Source of the DNA: Prauserella halophila
Lineage (GTDB): Bacteria > Actinomycetota > Actinomycetes > Mycobacteriales > Pseudonocardiaceae
Reading direction: 5' to 3'
Length of the DNA: 64,000 nt
NCBI RefSeq assembly: GCF_024171895.1
Contig: NZ_JAMTCQ010000008.1
Span: 248,001-312,000, forward strand
The stretch's first letter is position 1. Each line of letters begins with the position of its first letter. The position numbers were made by a program, and so were the translations under genes. The notes beneath the pieces were generated by a model, which saw only the letters and a program-made list of their open reading frames with translations, searched no databases and was not told where the DNA came from. Shown piece after piece: positions 57,234-64,000 of the stretch.

Positions 57234-58039
57234 CAAGGATTCGATGATCCAGGCCTCCGTCGACGCCATCGCCTCGGCGGCCTCGCAGGGCGCACAGGTC
57301 GTGTGCCTGGAGGAACTGTTCTACGGGCCCTACTTCTGCCAGGTACAGGACACCGAGTACTACTCCTACACCGAGACCGTCCCCGACGGTCCGACGACCC
57401 GGCTCATGCAGGAGGTCGCGCAGCGGCACGGCATCGTGGTCGTCGCACCGATGTACGAGCAGGAACAGCCGGGCCTGTTGTACAACACGGCCGCGGTGAT
57501 CGACGCCGACGGCACCTACCTGGGCAAGTACCGCAAGAACCACATTCCGCAGTTGAAGGGCTTCTGGGAGAAGTTCTACTTCCGGCCCGGCAACACGGGC
57601 TATCCGGTGTTCGACACCGCGGTGGGCCGGATCGGCGTCTACATCTGTTACGACCGGCACTTCCCCGAGGGGTGGCGCGCGCTCGGCCTGGCGGGCGCGA
57701 AGATCGTGTTCAACCCCTCGGCCACGAGCCGCGGCCTGTCGCAGCACCTCTGGCGCCTCGAACAGCCCGCCGCGGCCGTGGCCAACGAGTACTACGTCGG
57801 CGCGATCAACCGGGTGGGCGTGGAGCCGTTGGGAGACAACGACTTCTACGGCCAATCCTATTTCGCCGATCCACGCGGCCAGCTGATCGGCGACGCGGCC
57901 TCGGACACCGACGACGAGGTCGTGGTACACGACCTCGACCTGACCGAGCTCGCCGAGGTGCGCAACCTGTGGGCCTTCTACCGCGACCGCAGGCCCGACT
58001 CGTACGACTCACTGGTGACCCCCTGAGGAGGCCGATCCG

Positions 58040-59437
58040 ATGAGAACCCTGATCAAGAACGGCACCGTGCTCAGCACGACCGGTGCGGTGACCGCCGACG
58101 TCCTGGTCGACGGCGAGACGATCGCCGCCGTGACCGCACCCGGCCTGCTGGCCGGGCAGAACGCGGTGTTCGACACCGAGTTCGACGCCGCGGGCAAGTA
58201 CGTCATGCCGGGCGGGATCGACGCCCACACGCACATGGAGATGCCGTTCGGCGGCACGTTCTCGGCCGACACGTTCGAGACGGGAACGCGGGCCGCCGCA
58301 TGGGGCGGCACGACGACGATCATCGACTTCGCCGTCCAGCCCAAGGGCAGTTCCCTGTTGTCCACACTGGACACGTGGCACGAGAAGGCCGAGGGCGACT
58401 GCGCCATCGACTACGGCTTCCACATGATCGTCTCCGACGTCAACGACGCGACGCTCAAAGAGATGGAATCGTGTGTGGCCGCCGGGGTGAGCAGCTTCAA
58501 GATGTTCATGGCCTACCCCGGGGTCTTCTACTCCACCGACGGCGAGATCCTGCGCGCCATGAACAAGGCTGCCGACATCGGCGGCACGATCGCCATGCAC
58601 GCCGAGAACGGCATCGCGATCGACGAACTCGTCGCCCGCGCGATCGCCGAGGGCAGGAGCGGGCCGTACCAGCACGGTGCTACCCGACCTCCGGAACTGG
58701 AAGGTGAGGCGACCTCGCGCGCGATCACCCTGGCCCGGGTCACCGGATCGCCGCTGTACATCGTGCACCTGTCGGCTGCACAGGCGCTCTCGGCCGTGGC
58801 GGAGGCCCGCGACGAGGGGCAGAACGTCTTCGCCGAGACGTGCCCGCAGTATCTCTACCTGTCCATCGACGACCTCGCGAAGCCCGACTTCGAGGGCGCC
58901 AAGTACGTCGCCTCTCCCCCACTGCGCGAGAAGCACCACCAGCCCGACCTGTGGCGAGGTCTGCGCACCAACGATCTGTCGGTCGTCTCCACCGACCACT
59001 GCCCGTTCTGCTTCAAGGACCAGAAGGAGCTCGGACGCGGCGACTTCACCAAGATCCCGAACGGTATGCCCGGTGTCGAGCATCGGATCGACCTGCTGCA
59101 TCAGGGCGTGCTCGCCGGCGAGATCTCACTCGCCCGCTGGGTGGAGGCGTGCTCGACGACACCCGCCCGGATGTTCGGGTTGTATCCCCGCAAGGGCGTG
59201 ATCGCGCCGGGCGCCGATGCCGACATCGTCATCTACGACCCGGCCGCCGAGCAGACGATCTCGGCCGAGACGCATCACATGAACGTCGACTACTCGGCCT
59301 ACGAGGGCATGACCGTCACGGGCCGGTGCGAGACCGTGCTCTCCCGCGGCAGCGTCGTGGTCGACCGCGGGACCTACCACGGCCGAGCGGGACACGGCCG
59401 GTTCCTCGAACGCGACCTGTGCCAGTACCTGAATTGA
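58040..59437 (+). CDS. hydA: Dihydropyrimidinase (hydantoinase)
   Basis: 465 aa amidohydrolase. HTH metal pair in GGIDAHTHMEMPFGG, carbamylated Lys in SSFKMFMAYPG, MHAENG, IVHLSAAQAL, and STDHCPFCFKDQK Asp. Opens dihydrouracil, dihydrothymine or hydantoin rings to N-carbamoyl amino acids, handing product to the preceding amidohydrolase. ATG 58040 after GAGGAGG, 13 bp from the previous gene. Confidence 0.95.
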   Translation: MRTLIKNGTVLSTTGAVTADVLVDGETIAAVTAPGLLAGQNAVFDTEFDAAGKYVMPGGIDAHTHMEMPFGGTFSADTFETGTRAAAWGGTTTIIDFAVQPKGSSLLSTLDTWHEKAEGDCAIDYGFHMIVSDVNDATLKEMESCVAAGVSSFKMFMAYPGVFYSTDGEILRAMNKAADIGGTIAMHAENGIAIDELVARAIAEGRSGPYQHGATRPPELEGEATSRAITLARVTGSPLYIVHLSAAQALSAVAEARDEGQNVFAETCPQYLYLSIDDLAKPDFEGAKYVASPPLREKHHQPDLWRGLRTNDLSVVSTDHCPFCFKDQKELGRGDFTKIPNGMPGVEHRIDLLHQGVLAGEISLARWVEACSTTPARMFGLYPRKGVIAPGADADIVIYDPAAEQTISAETHHMNVDYSAYEGMTVTGRCETVLSRGSVVVDRGTYHGRAGHGRFLERDLCQYLN

Positions 59438-59449
59438 GAGGAGCCGGGT

Positions 59450-60448
59450 GTGGATTTCGGAGTGGTGCTCCAGACCGACCCGCCCGCGCGGGACGTCGTG
59501 CGGCTGGCGAGCCTGGCCGAGGACGAGGGCTTCCGCTACGGGTGGACGTTCGACTCGGTCGTGCTGTGGCAGGAACCGTTCGTCATCTACTCGCAGATCC
59601 TGGCCGCGACGTCGTCGATGACGGTCGGGCCGATGGTGACCAGCCCCGGCACGCGCGACTGGTCGGTGCTGGCCTCACTGTTCGCGACGCTCAACGAGAT
59701 GTACGGCAACCGCACGGTGTGCGGCATCGGCCGCGGCGATTCGGCGCACCGTGTGATCGGCAAACCACCGTCCACACTGGCCACGCTGCGGGACTGCATG
59801 ACCACCGTGAAGGATCTGGCCGAGGGCCGGGAGGCGCGGCTGCACGACACCGCCGTGCGCATGCCGTGGGTGTCGGGCGGCCGGCTCGAGATGTGGATGG
59901 GCGGCTACGGCCCGAAGGCACTCAGGACGGTCGGCGAGCACGCCGACGGTTTCATCCTGCAGTGTGCGGACCCGGCGATCGCACGGTGGACGATCGGCGC
60001 GGTGCGTGAGGCGGCGAGCGCCGCGGGCCGTGATCCGGGCGGCATCACGATCTGTGTCGCAGCACCGGCGTACGTCGGCGACAACGTGGCGCATCAGCGC
60101 GAACAGCTGCGGTGGTTCGGCGGCATGGTCGGCAACCACGTGGCCGACCTCGTCGCCCGTTACGGCGATTCCGGGCCGGTGCCGCGCGAGCTGACCGAGT
60201 ACATCGCGGCGCGGGAAGGATACGACTACTCCCACCACGGCCGTGCGGGCAACCCGTCGACGGAGTTCGTCCCCGACGAGATCGTCGACCGATTCTGCCT
60301 GACCGGCCCCGCCGAGGCGCATGTGCGGCGGCTGGAAGAGCTGGCCGAACTGGGTGTCGACCAGTTCGCCCTCTATCTCATGCACGACCGGCGCGAGGAG
60401 ACGCTCCGCGCCTACGGCCGGGACGTCATCCGCAAGCTGGCGTCGTGA
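59450..60448 (+). CDS. LLM-class F420-dependent oxidoreductase (TIGR03842-like)
   Basis: 332 aa TIM-barrel. MDFGVVLQTDPPARDVVRLASLAEDEGFRYGWTFDSVVLWQEP, GPMVTSPGTRDWSVLASLFATLNEMYGNRTVCGIGRGDSAHRVIGKPP are typical of F420-binding LLM proteins. GTG start after GAGAGGAG, 12 bp from dihydropyrimidinase, thus fourth gene of the operon. This subfamily repeatedly sits with hydantoinases; it could carry out the missing ring-reduction or oxidation step. Confidence 0.88.
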   Translation: MDFGVVLQTDPPARDVVRLASLAEDEGFRYGWTFDSVVLWQEPFVIYSQILAATSSMTVGPMVTSPGTRDWSVLASLFATLNEMYGNRTVCGIGRGDSAHRVIGKPPSTLATLRDCMTTVKDLAEGREARLHDTAVRMPWVSGGRLEMWMGGYGPKALRTVGEHADGFILQCADPAIARWTIGAVREAASAAGRDPGGITICVAAPAYVGDNVAHQREQLRWFGGMVGNHVADLVARYGDSGPVPRELTEYIAAREGYDYSHHGRAGNPSTEFVPDEIVDRFCLTGPAEAHVRRLEELAELGVDQFALYLMHDRREETLRAYGRDVIRKLAS

Positions 60449-60450
60449 CC

Positions 60451-60496
60451 GTCGAGGGTGCTCCGGCGGCGGAACCGGCGCCGGAGCACCCTCGAC
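60451..60496. terminator. Strong bidirectional hairpin
   Basis: Perfect 17-bp stem GTCGAGGGTGCTCCGGC (60451-60467) with complement 60480-60496 and a 12-nt loop, immediately after the F420 oxidoreductase and before the convergent hydrolase. Ends both transcripts. Confidence 0.8.
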
Positions 60497-60507
60497 CGCC
60501 ACTCACC

Positions 60508-61059
60508 TCAGCCGAAGGTCACCTGAGCTGCCGGGACCGTGGTCGCCGTCCTGCCCGGCGCAGCGTGGAAGCTCCAGTACAGGTTCGTGTGGGCGATGAC
60601 CGCCTCGGGCGGAGGGACGCCCCACACGGACCGGTCGCCTGCGGTGTGGGCATCGCCGACGAGCGTGACGTCGTAGCCCCGGGTGAACGCCCCGTGCAAC
60701 GTCGACCGGATGCACGCGTCCGTCTCCGCACCCGTCACCACCAACGTGCCTGCGCCGCGTGCCGCGAGGACCGATTCCAGATCCGTGTCCTCGAAGGCGT
60801 CACCGTAGTTCTTGCCCACGACCGCTTCCCCGCCCGCAGGCTGCAGTTCCGGCACGATCTGCCAGCCGGGGCTGCCTTCGACGAGTTCCTCGTCCGCATG
60901 CCGCACCCATACGACCGGCACGCCGGCGCGCCGCGCACGATCGACCAGCGCTCCGATGGTGGCCACCACGGCGTCCCGCCGATACGCCTCGTCGACCACC
61001 GCGTTCTGCACGTCGACGACCATCAGTGCGGTGTGGGGCCGGCCGTCCAGGACCGTCAT
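60508..61059 (-). CDS. Isochorismatase-family cysteine hydrolase
   Basis: 183 aa from ATG 61059 (GAGGAG upstream). ALMVVDVQNAVV (catalytic Asp), VGKNYGDAFEDTDLESVLAARG (Lys), VTGAETDACIRSTLHGAFTRGYDVTLVGDAHT (catalytic Cys in DACIR). Such enzymes hydrolyse nicotinamide, N-carbamoyl compounds or ureidoacrylate; a role in N-carbamoyl degradation is possible from the neighbourhood but unproven. Confidence 0.9.
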   Translation of the reverse strand: MTVLDGRPHTALMVVDVQNAVVDEAYRRDAVVATIGALVDRARRAGVPVVWVRHADEELVEGSPGWQIVPELQPAGGEAVVGKNYGDAFEDTDLESVLAARGAGTLVVTGAETDACIRSTLHGAFTRGYDVTLVGDAHTAGDRSVWGVPPPEAVIAHTNLYWSFHAAPGRTATTVPAAQVTFG

Positions 61060-61167
61060 GTGTCTCCTCGCGTCGTCTGTCTCCTTGCGTCGTCCCACGG
61101 CCCGTCGGCACCACCGGACGGACCCGCCTGCCGAACCCTACGTACGACCACCGACAGTTCCGGCGAG

Positions 61168-61977
61168 TCAGCTGTTCACGGTCTCCTCGGCCGCACGTTC
61201 GGCGGCCTTCTCCTCGCGCCACGTCTCGTCGTCCGCGCCGCGGCGCCAGTATCCGGAGATCGACACCCGATCGCGCTCGACGCCGCGTTCGCGCAGCAGG
61301 TACCGGCGCAGTTCGCGTACGAAACCCGCCTCGCCGTGGACGAACGCCTGCACCTCGCCCGCGGGGAACTCGAGTGCGCGCACCGCGGCGACGAGGTCGT
61401 CGGCGCGGGAGCGGTGCAGCCACTGCACCTGCGCGTCGGCCTTCGTGACGAGCGGCAGGTGTTCACGCTCGTCCTCGACCAATACGAACACCCGGACGTC
61501 GGCGCCGTCCGGCATCGCCTCCAGCGCGTTCGCGATGGCGGGCAGTGCACTCTCGTCGCCGACGAGCAGGTGCCAGTCCGCATCGCCGGACGGCGCGTAG
61601 CTGCCGCCGGGGCCGACCAGCTGCACCTCGTCACCCGCCTCCAACTGCGCGGCCCACGGGCCCGCCAGCCCGCGATCGCCGTGGTGAACGAAGTCGAGAA
61701 CGAGTTCGCGCGCGTCGGGGTCGAAGCCACGGACGGTGTAGGTCCGCATCCGGGGCCGCTGCTCCGCGGGAAGATCCGCCAGGTCGAGCGGGTCCGGGTA
61801 GGTCACGCCGTCCGGGGCGAACAGGACTTTGACGTAGCTGTCGGTGCACGTGTTCGGCGCGAACGCCGCGAGGCCGTCGCCCCCGCAGACGACGCGGATC
61901 AGGTGTGGGGTCAGGCGTTCGGTGCGCCGCACCGCGGCCCGCATCACCGGCCTGCTGCGACCTCGCTTGTCGGCCAT
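61168..61977 (-). CDS. Siderophore-interacting protein (FAD ferric reductase)
   Basis: 269 aa. FAD-binding RMRTYTVRGFDPDARELVLDFVHHG with GLAGPWAAQLEAGDEVQLVGPGGSY, and C-terminal SIP domain (LLVGDESALPAIANALEAMP, FVHGEAGFVRELRRYLLRERGVERDRVSISGYWRRG). Reduces ferric siderophores with NAD(P)H to release iron. ATG 61977 after GAGGTGAGGAG. An iron-box-like palindrome lies 36 bp upstream. Confidence 0.93.
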   Translation of the reverse strand: MADKRGRSRPVMRAAVRRTERLTPHLIRVVCGGDGLAAFAPNTCTDSYVKVLFAPDGVTYPDPLDLADLPAEQRPRMRTYTVRGFDPDARELVLDFVHHGDRGLAGPWAAQLEAGDEVQLVGPGGSYAPSGDADWHLLVGDESALPAIANALEAMPDGADVRVFVLVEDEREHLPLVTKADAQVQWLHRSRADDLVAAVRALEFPAGEVQAFVHGEAGFVRELRRYLLRERGVERDRVSISGYWRRGADDETWREEKAAERAAEETVNS

Positions 61978-62012
61978 CCGTGCACTCCTCACCTCGCGCC
62001 GTTCCCTCGCGA

Positions 62013-62028
62013 GTAAGGCTACCCTTAC
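62013..62028. promoter_or_regulatory. Iron-box-like palindrome (IdeR/DtxR candidate)
   Basis: GTAAGG-CTAC-CCTTAC has perfect 6-bp arms. The core AAGGCTA...CCTT resembles the IdeR consensus (about 12 of 19 positions by eye). Placed between the siderophore-interacting protein and the GMC oxidoreductase. Confidence 0.55.
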
Positions 62029-62143
62029 ATTCACCCGGATGCACTCACGGCCCCGACCGACGAGTCGGCACCTCGACCGCAGCAGGCACCCGGCCGCGGG
62101 ACTCCTCTTGACACTTCGCCAACAAGCGGCGAGCGTGGTGCTC

Positions 62144-63826
62144 ATGACGCAGTTCGACTACGACGTCCTGGTCATCGGCTCCGGCTTCGGCGGCAGCGTG
62201 AGTGCTCTCAGACTGACGGAGAAGGGCTATTCGGTCGGCGTTCTCGAACAGGGCCGCCGATTCGCCGACCACGAACTGCCCCGGACGTCGTGGCGACTCC
62301 GCGACTACGTGTTCGCGCCCGCGCTGGGCTGCACAGGCATTCTGCGCATCACACCGCTCACGGAGGCGCTGGTCCTCTCCGGCGCGGGTGTCGGCGGCGG
62401 GTCGCTGGTCTACGCCAACACGCTCTACCAACCACCCGACACCTTCTACGCCGATCCGCAGTGGGCCCACATCACCGACTGGAAAGCAGAGCTCGAGCCG
62501 TACTACGACCAGGCGCGCCGCATGCTCGGGGTCGCCACCTATCCGTGCACGACGTCCGCCGACGAGGTCGTGCGCTCGGTCGCCGACGACATGGGCATCG
62601 GCGACACCTACGGCCCCGCGCCGGTCGGCGTGTTCTTCGGTGACGAGAGCGCGGAACGCGGCGTGACCGTTCCCGATCCGTACTTCGGCGGCACCGGTCC
62701 GCGCCGCCGCACGTGCACCCACTGCGGCGAGTGCATGACCGGCTGCCGCCACAACGCCAAGAACACGACCGTCAAGAACTATCTGTACCTGGCCGAACGG
62801 GCGGGCGCCCGGATCCACCCGCTCACCACCGTCACCGCGGTGCGGCCCCTGTCCGGCGGCGGCTACGCCGTCGAGACCGCCGCCACCGGGAAGCCGTGGC
62901 AGAAGCGGACACTCTGCGCCGAACAGGTCGTCTTCTCGGCGGCCGCCCTCGGCACGCAGCGCCTGCTGCACCGCATGCGCGACCACGGCGTTCTGCCGCG
63001 GCTGTCGGAGCGGCTCGGAGTACTGGCGCGCACCAACTCGGAGGCGATCCTCGCCGCCCGCTCCCTCCGGGAGGGCACCGAGTACCACCGCGGCGTCGCC
63101 ATCACCTCGTCGATCCACCCCGACGAGGCGACGCACGTCGAACCCGTGCGCTACGGCAAGGGCAGCAACCTCCTCGCCCTGCTCGGTGCGGTACTCGTCG
63201 ACCCGAAGCCCGGCAGGCCTCGCTGGCTGCTCGGGCTGAAGGAGATGTGGCGCCGGCGGCGGGACCTGCCGAAACTGCACAATCCGAAACGCTGGTCGGA
63301 GCAGACGATCGCGCTGCTGGTGATGCAGACCCTCGACAACTCGGTCACCACCTACACCAGGCGCGGCAGGCTCAGAACGAAACCGGGCGTCGGCGAGCCC
63401 AATCCGACCTGGATCCCCGCGGGCCACGACGTCACCCGGCGCGTGGCCGACAAGATCGACGGACTGGCCGGTGGCGGTTGGAACGACCTGGCCGACGTCC
63501 CACTGACCGGGCACTTCATCGGCGGCTGCACCATCGGCGACTCCGCGGAGACCGGTGTCGTCGATCCCTACCAGCGTCTCTACGGGTACGAGGGACTGCA
63601 CGTCGTGGACGGTTCGGCGATCTCGGCGAACCTCGGTGTGAACCCGTCGTTGACCATCACCGCACAGGCCGAGCGGGCGATGGCACTGTGGCCCAACAAG
63701 GGCGAGCCCGATCCGCGGCCCGCACTCGGCTCCGACTACCGCCGCGTCCGGGCGGTGTCCCCGGAGAACCCGGTCGTCCCCGAGGCGGCGCCGGGTGCGC
63801 TGCGGCTCCCCCTGTCACCGGCGTGA
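62144..63826 (+). CDS. choD: GMC oxidoreductase, ChoD (cholesterol oxidase)-like
   Basis: 560 aa. FAD-binding DYDVLVIGSGFGGSVSALRLTEKGYSVGVLEQGRRF; GAGVGGGSLVYANTLYQPP; C-terminal HFIGGCTIGDSAETGVVDPY and VVDGSAISANLGVNPSLTITAQAERAMALWPNKGE. Matches mycobacterial ChoD end to end, by memory. A cysteine cluster TCTHCGECMTGCRHNAKNT looks like a ferredoxin motif. ATG 62144 has little Shine-Dalgarno; TTGACA at 62108-62113 suggests a short or absent leader. Steroid oxidation is likely but unproven; ChoD itself may not be a main cholesterol oxidase. Confidence 0.9.
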   Translation: MTQFDYDVLVIGSGFGGSVSALRLTEKGYSVGVLEQGRRFADHELPRTSWRLRDYVFAPALGCTGILRITPLTEALVLSGAGVGGGSLVYANTLYQPPDTFYADPQWAHITDWKAELEPYYDQARRMLGVATYPCTTSADEVVRSVADDMGIGDTYGPAPVGVFFGDESAERGVTVPDPYFGGTGPRRRTCTHCGECMTGCRHNAKNTTVKNYLYLAERAGARIHPLTTVTAVRPLSGGGYAVETAATGKPWQKRTLCAEQVVFSAAALGTQRLLHRMRDHGVLPRLSERLGVLARTNSEAILAARSLREGTEYHRGVAITSSIHPDEATHVEPVRYGKGSNLLALLGAVLVDPKPGRPRWLLGLKEMWRRRRDLPKLHNPKRWSEQTIALLVMQTLDNSVTTYTRRGRLRTKPGVGEPNPTWIPAGHDVTRRVADKIDGLAGGGWNDLADVPLTGHFIGGCTIGDSAETGVVDPYQRLYGYEGLHVVDGSAISANLGVNPSLTITAQAERAMALWPNKGEPDPRPALGSDYRRVRAVSPENPVVPEAAPGALRLPLSPA

Positions 63827-63854
63827 TGTCGGCACGCATGCGAAACTGCTCCGC

Positions 63855-64000
63855 ATGACCGCCGGATCCGCGCCGAAGTGGCGCAGGCTCGAGCCCGACG
63901 AACGCAGGGAGCAGATCTTCACCTGCGCCGCCGAGCTGTTCGGCGAACGACCGTATGCCGCCGTGTCCACCGCCGACATCGCGGCACGCGCCGGTGTCGC
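63855..64000 (+). CDS. TetR-family regulator (partial, cut by right edge)
   Basis: First 48 residues only: KWRRLEPDERREQIFTCAAELFGERPYAAVSTADIAARAGV, the start of a TetR helix-turn-helix. ATG 63855. 28 bp downstream of choD-like gene on the same strand; the effector domain lies outside the window. Confidence 0.85.
   Translation, partial: MTAGSAPKWRRLEPDERREQIFTCAAELFGERPYAAVSTADIAARAGV

Overview
The window is very GC-rich, uses many GTG starts, and carries the gene order glyS–smtB–zur, uppS–recO, era, ybeY–phoH and rsmE–dnaJ–hrcA that is typical of mycobacteria and their relatives. An F420-type oxidoreductase, DUF222/HNH and IS481 genes and a subtilisin inhibitor point to a filamentous actinomycete, most likely Pseudonocardiaceae (inference). 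No plasmid, phage or CRISPR signature was seen.

Layout. 1-3.7 kb: a selenocysteine-type formate dehydrogenase alpha subunit (cut by the left edge) with a visible SECIS hairpin, preceded by a FolP2-like gene. 3.8-9.9 kb: a compact catabolic locus (class II aldolase, SorC-type regulator, polyol-permease-like MFS carrier, divergent FGGY kinase and 2-hydroxyacid dehydrogenase) with repeated TGAAC-type palindromes in its promoters. 9.9-12.3 kb: a pair of acyl-CoA dehydrogenases. 12.5-19.1 kb: two MFS exporters around an MmyB-like regulator with a 33-bp perfect inverted repeat, a shortened PepSY protein and a Kef-type antiporter. 19.2-19.7 kb: tRNA-Asn with terminator, and a small membrane protein.

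19.7-46.9 kb is conserved chromosomal backbone, nearly all on the minus strand: methyltransferase, dnaG, an ECF41 sigma factor paired with a carboxymuconolactone-decarboxylase-like gene that has a perfect ECF41 promoter, a membrane protein, a serpin, dgt, YdcF, glyS; then divergent smtB-zur facing a TIGR03943/permease pair; then uppS, recO, two RDD proteins, era, a cytidine-deaminase-like protein, CorC, ybeY, phoH, HIT, rsmE, dnaJ and hrcA. Many neighbours overlap by 4 bp (ATGA/GTGA), which implies translational coupling.

46.9-60.5 kb is a reductive pyrimidine/hydantoin degradation region: methylmalonate-semialdehyde dehydrogenase, class III aminotransferase, divergent PucR regulator, then an NCS1 (Mhp1-like) transporter, N-carbamoyl-beta-alanine amidohydrolase, dihydropyrimidinase and an F420-dependent LLM oxidoreductase. 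Transporter, ring opening, decarbamoylation, transamination and semialdehyde oxidation are all present; no classical dihydropyrimidine dehydrogenase is visible. The region is split by about 4 kb of accessory DNA (frameshifted DUF222/HNH gene, frameshifted IS481 transposase, subtilisin inhibitor, short tandem repeats). 60.5-64 kb: isochorismatase-like hydrolase, siderophore-interacting flavoprotein, a ChoD-like GMC oxidoreductase, and the start of a TetR regulator.
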